NCBI GenBank assembly: GCA_003339415.1
Contig: PDHQ01000140.1
Location: 1-64,000 of the forward strand
Origin: Ophiocordyceps camponoti-saundersi (nom. inval.)
Lineage: Eukaryota > Ascomycota > Sordariomycetes > Hypocreales > Ophiocordycipitaceae
Direction: 5' to 3'
DNA: 64,000 nt
A program made the translations under genes and the position numbers. The notes beneath the pieces are model-generated. The model made no database searches. It was not told the DNA's origin and was given only the letters and a program-made list of their open reading frames with translations. Positions 37,071 through 50,419 of the stretch are shown piece after piece. Within the stretch, counting starts at the first letter, position 1, and the number at the start of each line of letters is the position of its first letter.

Positions 37071-40000
37071 AGCTATTATTATATACTTATAAATCCTAAA
37101 ATTAATATTCTTACGAATAATCTTCTTTATCTAATATTATTATAAAATATTCTATTTTCTTTTTCGATTACGGTATTATAGTTTCGTCCTAAGTATAATC
37201 CTTAGGTAATATAGGAAAAGGTCTATTAGTAATATATCCCTTATATCTTAACCCTTAAGGTTACGATATATATAAAATATATATATAATCTCCTCCCTTA
37301 AATATTTTAAGATTAGGGGTCTAAGTATAATACTATATAAATCGAACTACTTTATAATTAAGTTTTTATTAATAGTTTAGTTAATATCTCGCCGCTAGAC
37401 TTTTCTTTATATTAAGAATAGGGATACTAAGGGTTTTATTACTTAGGGACCTAGCTAATATTATTTATCTAGCCTCTAATATCGCTTAGTATTAGAGGTA
37501 ACTTTTAAGCTAGCTACCGCTCCCTCGATTATAAGAAGCTTAGGTAATAGCTATTTAAAGTAAAATAAAGCTAATATAAAATAATCTTAAAATTTAGCTT
37601 TAATACTTATATTATCTCTCCTTATTAGTTAAGATATATAATAAACTAAAAAAGTAACTAAATTAAAATAAAAATATTTAAAAAATAATATAAAGATATA
37701 GGCCTCTTATAAATATAGTTTAATAATATACCTAAGTTATTATTAATACTTTAATTTAAAGATTCTACGTTAAATATATAATCGGTATTAAAGCTATTTA
37801 TATCTAAGTTTATATCCTCTCCTAAAAATAAGGAAAAATCTAAAAATATTCCGATAAACTTTTTTAATAAAGGCGGCGTATTAAGAGCGAGTATAATTTT
37901 TTACTAATTAGTAAAAGCTATAACTAAGCCCTCTAATATAATTAGTTTATCCCCCTTAGAAGTCTTATTAATTTTAATAATACCCTCCTATATATCGATA
38001 ATAGCTTCGATATCGAATAACTATAAAAGTCCTAAGATAACGGGGACGTTCCCTAAAGCTATAAACTTATTTTTAAGCTTAATAATAGCCTAAACTTCCT
38101 TATCGATACTTTATATAAAAACTTAAAAGATAGTAAAGTCTTAAATTAGCTACTTTCCTATATTAATAGTTATTATAAGTAACCCTTAGAACCTTATATT
38201 ACTTAGGGGCCTAATCTTAATATTATATTTATAAATAAAGTTAAGGTTAAGAAAGTTTACCTAAGATCCTTAATTAGCTAAAGTAATAATAAGGGATAGC
38301 TTAAAAAATATACGCTTATTTAGTTTATTAAATATAATAATATACGGGACTCTAAACTACTTAATAGAGTTCTCTTACTATAATTTAATATTTACCGTAA
38401 ATCGGTTAAATCTAGTAATATTATTATTTACTATCGTTACCTTAGCTTTAAGTTTAGCCTTAGCTTTACCTTTTCTTTTCTTTATCTTAGTTAAAGCTTA
38501 TTGCTTACGTAATAATAGGTATCGGAACTACTTAGCACCTTTTAAACTTACTTACTAGAAGTTAACTAAGTTAATTAGTATAATAAAGCGTTTTACTAGC
38601 TTAACCTAATTAATATTACTTATACTATTTCTAGCTTATACTTTTACTAATCCTCTCGAAGCTTATTAAGATATATATAGCTTATTAAAAAGTCCTATAC
38701 TTAAGTTTTTTATAACTTTAGCTAGTTTCTTATAACGGAGTATAGCCTTAAAATTTAAAGCTAATTTAAAAGTCTTTTTAATAATATCTAAGCGTAAAGA
38801 TTAGCGCTTAATAAGATAATAGTTATCTAAGCTTATTACTATAATAATTATTATAAGTGCCTCTCGGATAATCTTATTAAATTTAACTTTATTATCTTTT
38901 ATTAATATAATTTAGTTTAACTTATTTACTAAATTTTCCTTTAAATTTAACTTATCTATTATAGTAGTAAGGGTTACTTAGGTAATAGGAGTAGTATTTC
39001 CTTAGTCTAAGCCTAACTCTAGTAAAACTATATTTAAGTAAATTTAGCTAAATAAATTACCTATTAATTTACCTAATATATTATATAATTACTAGATTAG
39101 TTTTTAAGTTAAGGATTATTCTAAGTAATTATTAAACTTAATATTAACTTAGTATACTAGAATTTGCTATATTAGCGCTAGTAAAGGGATAGCTAGACCC
39201 CTAATACCTAGGGTATTAGTAAACTTACTAAAGATAAGCCCCTTAAGGATATCTTTCTCCTAAGCTTATAAACTTTTATAAAATAGAATAGGATAATTTA
39301 ATACCTTATAGCCCGCTTCCCTATATTAAATATATATAGGTTAATCTTAAGGAAAGGAGAGGGTATTATTAATATAAATATTTAATAAATTCTTAGCGTT
39401 ATAACTTATTATAGTAAAACTTACTTACTTAAGTACTTAATATCTTATTATCTTAGGAGGCCTAGAGTTACCTTATCCTTAACCTTAACCTTAACTAACT
39501 TTATTAAATTTATTTTAATAGTTAGGTCTCGCTATAATAAGCGTTATAAATAATATTATTCTATAAGTATCTTACTAAGAAATATATTTAATAAGAGATA
39601 TTTTAATAAAGTTAGAGGCTATAAATACCGCTTATTATTCTTACGCTTAATTTTAAAAATCTTATCTTAGGGTAAAGCTTAAGCGCTATCTTACTAATAT
39701 ATTAGGTAGATACCTAAACTTCTCCTAGAAAAGATCCCTTATTATAGCTATAATAGCTACTTACTCTCGAACTTAGCGGTTAGCTTATTTAGCTACTTAG
39801 ATTTTTATAAAAGCTTAAACGATATCCTAAGCTTCTACTAAGCTAATTAAGGCGGTAGCTTATTATAATATAATAATATAATATAACTTTTAATTAGTAA
39901 TATTAAAAATAAACTTATAAATTATTATATTTAAGAATATACTTTTAAAAGTTAATAATAAGAGGCTATTTTAAATAAAGTTCTTAGTACTAACTAATTA

Positions 40001-40951
40001 AAGCGTTTAGTAGGTCCTATAATAGTAAGCTTAAAGAGACTCGCCTAGGCTTTAGCTAAATTATACTAATATTTATAGCTATTATAAAATATAACTAAAA
40101 ATAAACTTTTCTTCTAAAATTATCTATAATAAATAAAAGTTATTAAGTATAGCTTTACTTATCTTAGTATATTTATAAATATTATAAAATATAATATCGC
40201 TATTTATAAAATTTATAGCTTTACTTATTAAGTTAATATTTATAATTTTAATCTTCTTATTATAGTATTTAGCGGCTTTATTAAGCTTAGTAAATACTAA
40301 GTTAATAGCTTTTAGCTATTAATAAGTATTACTATTACCCCTAAACTTACTTATATCTTTATTAGTAGGGGTTTTAATAACCTAGCTATAGCTATTTAAA
40401 AATAAGGGCCTATCTATATCTAGGCTCCGGTCTAAATTTAGGATATTCTTAGCTATCTAAAAGTAAGTATTAAAGAATAAGGGCTACTATCTAAGTTAGA
40501 GGGCTATAATAAATTTAGATAATATAGGGAATAGATTAGGATTAATAAGAACTAATATAGGGCTCGAATAAGAAAAAGATACTAGATATAATAACTTTAA
40601 TATATAGTCTTAGTATCTTTAGTATATATATTAAGAAGAGAGAAGAGAAGAAAAGGGAGAAAGGAGAGAAGAGGATAGGTTAGGTATTTAGTTTAGGTAA
40701 GAGCTATCTATATCTATAAGCTAAGAGGTAGGAGGCTAGGACCGTTAGGCCCTTATAAGTTAGGAAAGGGAAGAACTAGGTAAGGAAGGTTAGTTCTTAG
40801 TTAGAGAGAGAAGGTCTAAGAGGAAAAGGGGCAAAGATAAGGCTTTTAGTAATATTAATTAAAAAGGCTAAGTTAGTTAGTTATATAAATCTAGTTTATA
40901 GAAGGTAAGGCGGTCGGCGCTAAGGGCTATAAGCCCCCTATCTCGGTTACT

Positions 40952-41155
40952 AGATAAATAGCTCTATTACCTAACTGCTAAGGATAGCCTTAAGTAGCTA
41001 CTAAAATAAGCAAAAAGGAAGGGTCCTATATATAGGAAGTAAAGCTAGTATATTATATATATTCTAAGAAGGCTCTAAGCTATCTATCTATACTTAAGGT
41101 ATAAGTATTATATTTGTCTAACTAAGTCAGGTTATATAACCTATGCCTGCTATTA
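40952..41155 (-). repeat. 5' LTR (right) of the second gypsy element
   Basis: The 204-bp partner of the left LTR. It starts AGATAAATAGCTC and ends CCTGCTATTA, directly followed by the TSD AGGTA. Confidence 0.85.
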
Positions 41156-41262
41156 AGGTATTAGGTACCTAGGCCTTAGCTAAAAGGGGTTAGTTAAAAG
41201 GGGTATAGATCTATTAGAAAGAAAGGGCCCACTACGCTCCACACTACTATAAGTAATATAAG
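41156..41262 (-). promoter_or_regulatory. Displaced upstream flank of the mannosyltransferase gene
   Basis: Directly after the TSD lies about 100 bp that is less AT-rich and retains CpA (GGGCCCACTACGCTCCACAC). By position it is the original continuation of 32,017. It contains two TTAGCTAAAAGGGG/TTAGTTAAAAGGGG-type copies. A promoter role is inferred only from location. Confidence 0.45.
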
Positions 41263-42802
41263 GGCTCCGTATAATAGTAATAAAGTAAAGTATCTTATTA
41301 GCTTTAAAGTATAAAATACTTATAAAAAAGCTTATTACTAAGTTATATTTTATTAACTTTTTAGGTAATAACTTTATAATTTTTTTATAAAAAGGTAGCT
41401 AAAATTATATTAAGAAGCGAAATTAGTCTATATTTACTTAAAGTATAATATTTCGCTTATAATTTACCCGCTTTTTAAATAATTATAATATTTAAAATCT
41501 TAAATTATAATAAGAAAAAGCTATTATTAATATAATTATAAAAGATTTTATAAAAAACTTAAATAAGAGGGGGTTTATATCTTTTTTAACTACGATCCTA
41601 TTATAGCTAGCTAACTTTTATAAAGCTATAAAATAAAAGGTAAAGTAAATATCCTTAATAATAATAATATATTTAATATAGGAAAAAGAGAAGGGTTTAT
41701 TTAAAATAAATAAATAGGCTAAATTAGTAAAAATAAAAAAGAATTATTAGCTTAGTAAAGTTACTTTTTTTAAAAAAATAAATACTAAGGTTAACTTTAG
41801 ATAATTTTATAATATTAGAATATATATAAGCTTTAGCGCAGCTTAGCTATAAAGCTAAGCTTAGCGTTTTATTATTTAGAGTATTAATAAATTTATTTAA
41901 ATACTATTAAGGAAATAACGCTAAGCGCTATAGCGGGCATATTAATTTTAAATTTTTATACTTCTATTATATTTTAATAATTCTATTAGCGTAAGTTAAT
42001 AAAATTAATATATTAATAATATTAGGCTTATTTTATAATTATTATAATAGTAATTATTATTTAGTTTTATTACTTTTATATTATAAGGTAAATATAAATA
42101 TATAATATTATTATTATCTTTATTATTATTTTTAATTATTTATAAAATAAAGCTATTATATTTTTAAGTTTATTAAGTGTAAAAATAAAATAAATATTTA
42201 GTTTAAGTTAATTTTATACTTTAGCTATAAAGATATCTAAATAAAAAAGTGCTAAATCTTAATTAATATTATATTAAAAGTAAAGGTTAATATTAATATA
42301 AATATAATATATAATTAAAGCTAATAAGGTTAAGGTTATTTTATTAGTATATTACTTAGTAATTTAGTATAGCTTATATTAGGTTAGAAATACTAGTCTG
42401 CTTATTATATATTTCCTAAATAACTTCGCTTAAGGGCGTAATAAGTTTAAAGCGGAAGCTAGTTATAACCTTAAGAAAATTAGTTATTTTAAAGAAGAAT
42501 TATTTATAATAATTTTAAGAGAGGTAATAAAAGTTAAAGTTATTATATAAAAGAGTTACTATTAGGTAAGAGTTAGGGTAAATAATATCTTATTAAAGGA
42601 GGGAGCTTAATTTAATTATTAATAAGGGTAAATAAATAAATATAATTTATAATAGGAGTATAATATAAAAGAAGATAAATATTATATTAAAAATAATAAG
42701 AAATATCTAAAAGAAAAGGTTTAGTTATTTATAAATATAAAGAATTATTTAGCTATTAGAGTTTATAAGTTTATATAATAAGATATTTAAGAAAAGGGGC
42801 GG
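41263..42802. other. AT-rich RIP-type DNA, unclassified
   Basis: No recognisable domain. It ends with the purine run AAGAAAAGGGGCGG, which resembles a polypurine tract, directly before the LTR at 42,803. It may be internal sequence of another + strand LTR element. Confidence 0.45.
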
Positions 42803-43654
42803 TGTTACGGATCGTACCTGTAATTACCTAATCTTACCTATATAGCCCTTAATCTAAGCTTTTAATAATAAGGAGATAAAGGGTAATAAAAAGGTAAGGG
42901 GTTTTACTTACTTTAACTAAGTAATAGATATTTGAAATAGGAAATTTATAAAGTATAAATAAGTAAGAACTTCCTAAATAGAAATATCTTATAAGGTAAG
43001 GGAAGGTTATAAAGAGTAAGCTTTAAAGGTATAAATTATTTAGATTCAAAGCTTAAAGAAGAAGGAAAGAAAAGACCTTTTAAGGGAAGGAAGCCTTTCT
43101 TTTATAAATTTCCTTCTCTAAGAAACTATCTAATTATATAAGCTAGCTAGAATTTTATAAAATACGGTAAAAGCTTTATATTATAAATATACTAGCAAAT
43201 AGAATAGCTTTATTTTATTTTATTTACTTTTATCGTATTCTTTTTACTTTAAAATTAAATTCCTACTTTAAAATTAACTTCTACTTTTAAATCTATATAA
43301 TTTTTAGCGAATAGAATAGCTTTATTCTATTCTATTATACTTTATTAGCTTTTAAGTTAATAGTAAATTATAATAAATAATTCTTTATTTATAATAAGTA
43401 ATATTTCTTTCTATTCTTAACTATTTTTACCCGTTCCTCTTATCTTAAGAATTCTATTTATTCTTTTTATTAATTCCTATCTTATCTTATTATCTAAAGT
43501 TTAACCTTCTAAGGTTTAGCTGTAATTTAAATATTAAATACTAGTATTTTTACTTTATTATATAAACTATATTATTAGGCGGCTTATATAATAAATACTG
43601 CTTATATAATTAAAATAGTACTTTTAACTAGTATTTATATCTTAGATTATTATA
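42803..43654 (-). repeat. Isolated third copy of the chromovirus LTR
   Basis: 852 bp co-linear with 1,409-2,257 and 13,842-14,691, starting TGTTACGGATCGTACC. The flanking 5-mers GGCGG and TAAGG do not match, and no partner LTR is seen in the window. It is a solo or truncated LTR. It keeps more unmutated positions at its start than the other copies. Confidence 0.75.
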
Positions 43655-44640
43655 TAAGGTCTAACCCGAAGCTAAAGTAACACTTAAGGGGAGGGTTTTA
43701 CCCCGGGCTCTCTAATTTTTCCCCTTTTTAGAATATATATAAAATAGTTTTAAACTATATAAGGTATATTAGCATATAAATATTATTATTATAATAGTAT
43801 TTTAAATATTATTAATTTTAATATATTATTAAATATTATATAATAAAGCTATAATATAATAAATACTCCGCTATTTTATATATAAAAAGTAAATTTACTT
43901 ATTTTATAACTTATAAGAAAAGATTATATTATTACTTTTTTTATTAAGAGTTTTACTTTAGGTAAAGTTAATTTTACCTTAAAATAAGAGCGGTATAAAA
44001 CTAAGCGAAGGATATTTATATTTCTTAACTTTAAAAGTTTATAAACTAAAACTTTATATATATTGCCCCTTTTCTTTTTTTAATACTAACCGGAGTTTAG
44101 TAATAATAGGGGCGGAAACGCTAGAAAGCGAATATAATAATACCTCTCCTAGCTTTTTCTTAAAACTTATCCGCAGCTCCGCTATAATAATCTAGCTATC
44201 TTTTAAAATTAGCTATTATAAGGTTTATTATAAGGTAATAAAACTTTTATATATTCTTTAGCTATATTAATAAGGCTTTAATTAATTAAATTATTAAAGC
44301 TATTTTAATTAATTATAGAAATTTAGTTTATAGTAATAATAATAGCTAAGAGGATAAGTAAGCTATATAAACTTTATACTAAACCTAGTTTACGCGTACC
44401 CTTACTATTATAAAGTTCGCTTTAGGGGAAATATTAGCTTTCTAATTACTAGTTATTACCTAACTTATTAAATATATAAAATAATAAGTATAGATAAGGT
44501 CTAACTCGAAGCTAGGGTAATGCTTAAAGGGAGGGTTTTACTCTAAGTTTTCTAATTTTTCCCCCTTTTAATATATATATAAAATAGTTTTAAGCTATAT
44601 AAAGTATACTAGTATATTAATATTATTATTATTATATTAG
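43655..44640 (+). mobile_element. Two 5'-truncated family X copies in tandem
   Basis: 43,655-43,800 matches only the last ~150 bp of X. 43,800-44,640 matches X from the equivalent of about 7,381 to its 3' end. Both end in AAT/ATT-type simple repeats. Truncation from the 5' side with a constant 3' end is typical of LINE-like insertions. Confidence 0.65.
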
Positions 44641-44700
44641 CTAATATAGTATTTAACAGTTTATAATATAGTGTTTTTTCTTTTTATTAGCTAAGACTTA

Positions 44701-44750
44701 TAATTATTTTTAATTATTTTTAATTATTTTTAATTATTTTTAATTATTTT
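44701..44750. repeat. (TAATTATTTT)5 tandem repeat
   Basis: Five exact 10-bp units in the spacer between oppositely oriented family X copies. Confidence 0.9.
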
Positions 44751-45089
44751 TAATATATTTTCTATTAAAGTTAATATTTTTAAATTAATATATAAATAAA
44801 TTTAGCTTATATTTTAAGTATATTATAACTTTAGTTCCTTTATAAAAATTTCCTTTTTCTTTATTATAGTTATAATTACCTTTAGCTATAAAACTTTTTT
44901 TAATTATTTTTTTTTATTTTCTTAATTATTATATAATATTAATAAAAGTATTAATATTCCTAATTATTTTTTTTTAATAATAACTTTACTAAGTTTATAT
45001 AGCTAAGCTAAGGCTTTAAAAAATAAAGCTAGCACTACTAACTAATTAAAAAGGAGGCTTATAAAGTAAGCTATATAATATTAATAAAT

Positions 45090-48000
45090 AAATTTTATTA
45101 TATTATAGCGATTTAATATACTTATTTATAATTAAAGTCTAGTTATATTTTTTATTATTACTTAGCCTTTTTTAGTTTTTAAATTATAAAGGTAATTTTT
45201 AAAGTTTACTAAAAGTAAGAGTAAAAATTATATTATTAAAGTAATTTTAAAATTATTAAGCTAATTATAATATTAAGTTCCTTATATAGCTATATTATAA
45301 ATAATAATAATAATTTATACGCTAATATACCTTATATAGCTTAAAACTATCTTATATTTATTTTAAAAGGGGGAAAAACTAAAAAACTTAAAGTAAAACC
45401 CTCCCTTTAAATATTACCTTAGCTTTAAGTTAGACCCTATCCGCACCTAGTACTTTATATATTAATTAAGTTAGGTATTAACTAGTAATTTAGAAGCTAA
45501 TATCTCCCCTAAAGCGGACTCTACGGTAGTAAGAGTATATATAAACTAGGTTTAGTATAAAGTTTATATAGCTTACTTATCCTCCTAGCTATTATTATCG
45601 CTATAAACTAAATCCCTATATTTAATTAAAATAACTTTAATAATTTAATTTATTAAAGCCTTATTAGCGTAGCTTAAGTATATATAAAGGTTTTACTATC
45701 TTATAATAAACTTTATAATAGCTAGTTCCGAAAAGTAGTTAGATTATTATAGTAAAGCTATAGATAAGTATAAAGTTAGAGTTAGAGAAAGGGGTACTAT
45801 TATATTTACTTTTTAATATTTCCGCTTTAGCTATTATTAGTTTTTAGTTAATATAAAAAAGGGAGAAAGAGCGATATATATAAAGCTTTAGTTTATAAAC
45901 CTCTAAAGTTAAGTAATATATATATTTTTCGCTTAATCTTATACTACTCTTATTATAAAGTAAAGTTAATTTTACTTAAAGTAAGATTTTTAATAAAAAA
46001 AGTAATAATATAATCTTTTTTTATAAGCTATAAAGTAAGTAAACTCGCTTTTTATATATAAAGTAGTAAAATATTTATTATATTATAGCTTTATTATATA
46101 ATATTTAATAATATATTTAAGTTAATAATATTTAAAATATTACGAAAGTTAGACTTTTAGCGTATATAGTTTAATATTAAAAATCTTTACTTATATTATT
46201 ATATTTTTATTATAAATTTAATTTATATTTACTATATTATTAATAATAATTATTAAGAAACTTTGCTAAATCTTAAAATAATTTTTTTTATATATAGTTA
46301 TATTATTAAAATTTTATTTAATAATTTAATCTTTTTTTAAAAGGCTTCCTTATTACCTTATTATAAGGCTTACGCTAATACCCCTTTTATAATAAAAATA
46401 TAACCTTTACTAATTAAATATACCTTTTTTTAAAAATAGCGCAAAGTTACTTTAAATTAAACTAAAGCTTATAAATAATATCTTAGAATATTATTATAAT
46501 ATCGCCGCTAGGTAATTTTTTTACTATAAAAGCTTAGCTTTATTTATAAAATCCGCGGTTAATATTTAGTATAGTTATTTTAAGGCCTTAAACTTAGAGT
46601 AGAGTAGCTATAAAGTTAAAATAAATTATAAGCTATCGCTTATATTATTTAAGAACTTACTTTTTAATAGTTTTCTCTAGCGCTTTAGCTATAATTATAG
46701 CTTATATTAAAGGAGTTCCGCTCCCCTTAAAATTATAGAAAAAAAAGGAAACCGCGGCTATAATAGCTAAGAAAATATTACTAACTAATAAAGTTAAAAT
46801 AAAGGGGGTATTTCCCTAAACTTTCTTAGACTCCGCTATTTATTTAATAATTACTTATATAAAAATAAAATTATCTTTTAGAATAATCTTACTAATATTT
46901 ACCTTAGCTTTTAATAAAGTAATTAGTATAATAAACTTTTAAGTTTAAGATTATTATAATTTAGAGTAAAGCTATATTTTAAGTAAAAAATTTTCGCGGT
47001 TATAATTAACTTATATAGCGTTACCCTCCCCCCTAAAGTCGCTCTAGGCGCGGCTAGCTATTATTATAAGGTAACGGAGGGAGCGGAGTCTACTTATAAT
47101 ATAAGAATAAGAAGTTTATATTTACGTTACTATAAGCGCGGAATTCGTAGAATATATAAAAAGTAAATATAGCTATATTATAAATTATTTAATATTAATT
47201 ATAAACTTTACTTATATAGCTAGAAATAAAAAATCGATTTTTATTTTTATTTATAAAATATTAAAGTTAAAATATTTTTAATATAATATTAAAGTAAAGT
47301 TTAAAAAAGAAGAGATAATAAAAAATATAATTTAGGAAATATAATTAAAGCTAAAAAAGTTAAAGTTTAAGCTAAAATAAATAAAAAATAATTAAGTATA
47401 TTTTAAATTAAGTTTATAATATTTATTCTCCGCTTATATACTTTTTAAGTAATTTTATAAAAAAAGTAAAAAGTTTAAAGTAAAGTTAGTAAAAAATAAA
47501 GAAAAGCTTTATAGCGTAAAGAGAGGTATATTTATAAAAACTCTAAAAAGGGTAATAAGTATTAAAATTATTAAGAATAATAAGTAAAAATAAAAGGGAG
47601 GCGGAGTATAAAGAAAAATAGAAAGGTAATAAACGGAGAAAAAGTTTAATATATATTTTAAGCGGCGGGGAGTAAATAATAAGTACCTAAAGCTTATTAT
47701 AAAAAGAAACTTTAGCTAAGTTATAGCTTATAATAAGGTCTTAATTATTAACTTATATTATTTATATATATATATAAAAGCTTTATTTTTATTTTAAATA
47801 AAGTAATAAAAAATAAAATTTAATAATAAATATTAAGTTAAAATTCTTATATAATAATAGAATTATAGCTTTTCTTATTAAAAAAGTAAGCTAAATAAAA
47901 TAATTTATTTTTTATATATTTTATAATAAAGTTATAATTTTTATAAAAATTAAGTAATAAAAATAATTATTTATAATTATTTTAGCTATATAAAGTTAAC

Positions 48001-49630
48001 TTTCTTAAACTTTAGTTAAGATTATTATAAAGCTAATTATAAGTTATAACGTTTATTATATAGTTTATAGCTTTTATAAGTATTCCTAAGCTAAAAGCTT
48101 TTTAGGAAGATTTAAAAAAGTAGTATATTATAAAAAAGCGCTAAATTATATTTTTAAAAGATTTATAATATATCTATTTTCTTAGAAATATTATTATAAA
48201 GCTTTTATTACTTTTATAAATTTACTTTTAAATAAAAGCTAGAGGCTAAGTAAATTATAATAATTAGAAAAAGCGAGGTTTATTAGGAAAGCTAAACTTA
48301 GTATAGTTTTATTATTTTTAAAACTTTATATATTTTTTTAATTATATAAAATAAGCGCCTTTATATAAGATATAATAGTAAGGTTTATTTCCTTTTTATA
48401 TAAAGTAATTATCTTCTATACTATAATATAAAATAGCTATTTAATACTTATAATAAAGAGGCTTTGAGTAATACTTACTTAATATAACTAAATTAGAAAT
48501 ATTTATAATATTATTTAAAATATATAGAGTCTTTATAAAGCTTATAATAAATTAATTTTATATTTATAACTATATTATTTAAGTATAGCTTATTTATATC
48601 CTTTATATTTCCTAAGCTTATAATATAATAAGTCCGCAAAGCGTTTTTATTAATAATATATTAAAGTTAAAATACCTTTGCTTAAATTATATTAACTTTA
48701 TTTATTTTCTTTATAGTTTATAATAGTATATTATAATCTTAATTAGCTATTAAAGTTTAAATACTTTTAATAATAATAATATAAGTTTAGTATATATATT
48801 TAGCCTTTACTTTAAAAGCGTAAGCTATTTACTTATCCCTTAAAATAAAATCCTTATATTTTAAGTTAAATATAATAATAAATTCTCTATAAAGAAATTA
48901 GCATATTTTTATAAAGATAAAATAGCTTATTATTTTATAAACTTTCTAAAATACTTTTAAAAAAATAAGCGCTAAGATTTTATTAATTATTAGAATATCT
49001 TTTACTAATATAAATACCTCCCTTTTTATTTTAGCTAATATTAAATATATAAGAGGTAATATAAGGGGGGCGAAGTTTAGAGCGGAGTTTATAATTATAT
49101 TAACCTAAGTTAGAGCGCTAAAGGCGGAGTCTAATTCCCTTTATAAAGCCTTATAAAAGGCTATTTTAATAAACTTTTAAATAGTATAAGTAATAATATT
49201 TAGTAAGCTAAATAAGTCTTTAAAGGCTTACTATTATTATTAAAGCTTAATAAATATTATATTAAAGATACTTTATATAAGATAAAGATCTTACTTAAAG
49301 ATTACCTTAGCGAGTTTTTTATAGATAAACTTAAGACTAAGGTTTATTAAGATTTAAAGAATATTAATAAATAGATTATTAAAGTTAATAGCTATATTAT
49401 ATTAGCCTTTACTTATATATAAGTATTATTAGGATTAGTTAAGCCTCTAGGTACTATTATTAAGTATTATTAATATTAGTAGTAGACTTAGAAGCGGACC
49501 GCCTTATAACTTTATATTTAGGCTTATTCCCTTAGCGGAGGCAGACTTTAAGAGGTAGAGAGTACTAAATTCTTATAGTATTATAGCGTTAAGTATAAAT
49601 AAAACCCTGTTTATCTAAAGTTATAAAAAA
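45090..49630 (+). repeat. Family C repeat, copy 1, interrupted by family X
   Basis: 45,090-45,302 plus 47,186-49,630 are co-linear with 56,735-59,420 in the same orientation, about 2.6 kb in total. The + strand has open stretches broken by TAA/TAG only, for example LLKLNKYYIKDTLYKI near 49,240, so degraded coding sequence is likely. I do not recognise the family. The orientation given is that of the open stretches and is uncertain. Confidence 0.55.
45303..47166 (-). mobile_element. Family X element, copy 2
   Basis: 1,864 bp, inverted relative to 6,349-8,206. It is flanked by an identical 19-bp TSD ATATAGCTATATTATAAAT (45,284-45,302 and 47,167-47,185). The (AAT)n tail is at its left end (about 45,303-45,315). 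The uninterrupted family C copy at about 56,932-56,947 shows the empty site. Confidence 0.75.
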
Positions 49631-50419
49631 GTTTTTAAATTATATAGTTTTATTTTATAAGTAATAGCTTTTTAAAGTAGTAAATAATAAGCTAAAAAAT
49701 ATAGTTTAAGCTAACTTAAAAAGGTATTTACTAATAGCTTTATTAAAATAGTTAGCTTTAATAATATTATTATAATTAGGATTTTACTAAGTAAAGATAG
49801 GAGCGGAGATAAATATAAACTTTAATATATTAAAAGTAAGCTAATATTTTTTAATTTAGTAAAAAAGAGCGCCGCGCTTTATAAGCTTTATAACGGAGGC
49901 TATAAAGTTTAAAAAAATAAGGTATAAAATTATAATAAAAGTTAATAAACTTAAGAGAGTTATAAATATCTTAAATATAAGTTAGTATTTCCTAATCTAA
50001 GATTGCGGAGACCTTAGTAAGGTTTAGTTATACCTTTTTACTAGTATAAATAATAAACCTTAAGTATTTAACTTTTTTAACTATAAAGTTATACTTAGTA
50101 AGGTTAAGAAAAAGCCTAGCTTAGTAAAGGCGTGAAAGTATTATATATACTTTACGCTAATATTTAAATTTTAAAGCTTTTTTAATAAATAAGGATATTA
50201 TTTAAATATATTATAATAAAGTCCCTTAAGGAATTACTTAAAGTAATATTAATATAACGCTAAAATATAGCGGGCGCGCTTATAAGGCTAAAAGAATAAA
50301 TAAAGTATTTAAAAAAGCTAAACTATATTTAGAAAGCTATAAAGTATTCCTCACCCTTTATAATTTAAAGCTTATAAAAAGTAATATAAATATAAAGCTT
50401 TATAAACTAATAAGTATTA
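49631..50419. other. AT-rich RIP-type DNA, no gene seen
   Basis: Between family C copy 1 and the family Y tail. No terminal repeats or recognised domains. Confidence 0.45.

Larger units (their letters stand above)
32018..41155 (-). mobile_element. RIP-degraded Ty3/gypsy element inserted next to the mannosyltransferase gene
   Basis: 9,138 bp with equal 204-bp direct LTRs (32,018-32,221 and 40,952-41,155) and a perfect 5-bp TSD AGGTA (32,013-32,017 and 41,156-41,160). The - strand carries an RT relic at about 37,070-36,590 and an RNase H relic at about 36,220-36,150. Next to the 5' LTR the - strand reads TAGTAACCGAGATAGGGGGC, resembling a TGG-type tRNA primer-binding site after RIP. The left LTR is less mutated than the right one at several CA/TG positions. 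The RT style (FDLKxxY, YxxDI) differs from the chromovirus on the left, so this is a separate lineage. A gag-pro region probably lies above 37,750 but was not resolved. Confidence 0.87.

Noticed and set aside
42789..42802. Polypurine tract showing the LTR at 42,803 to be a + strand 3' LTR
   Set aside because: The same LTR family is oriented on the - strand in the complete element at 1,409-14,691, where the chromodomain, RT and gag order confirms direction. The adjacent purine run is noted but not used.
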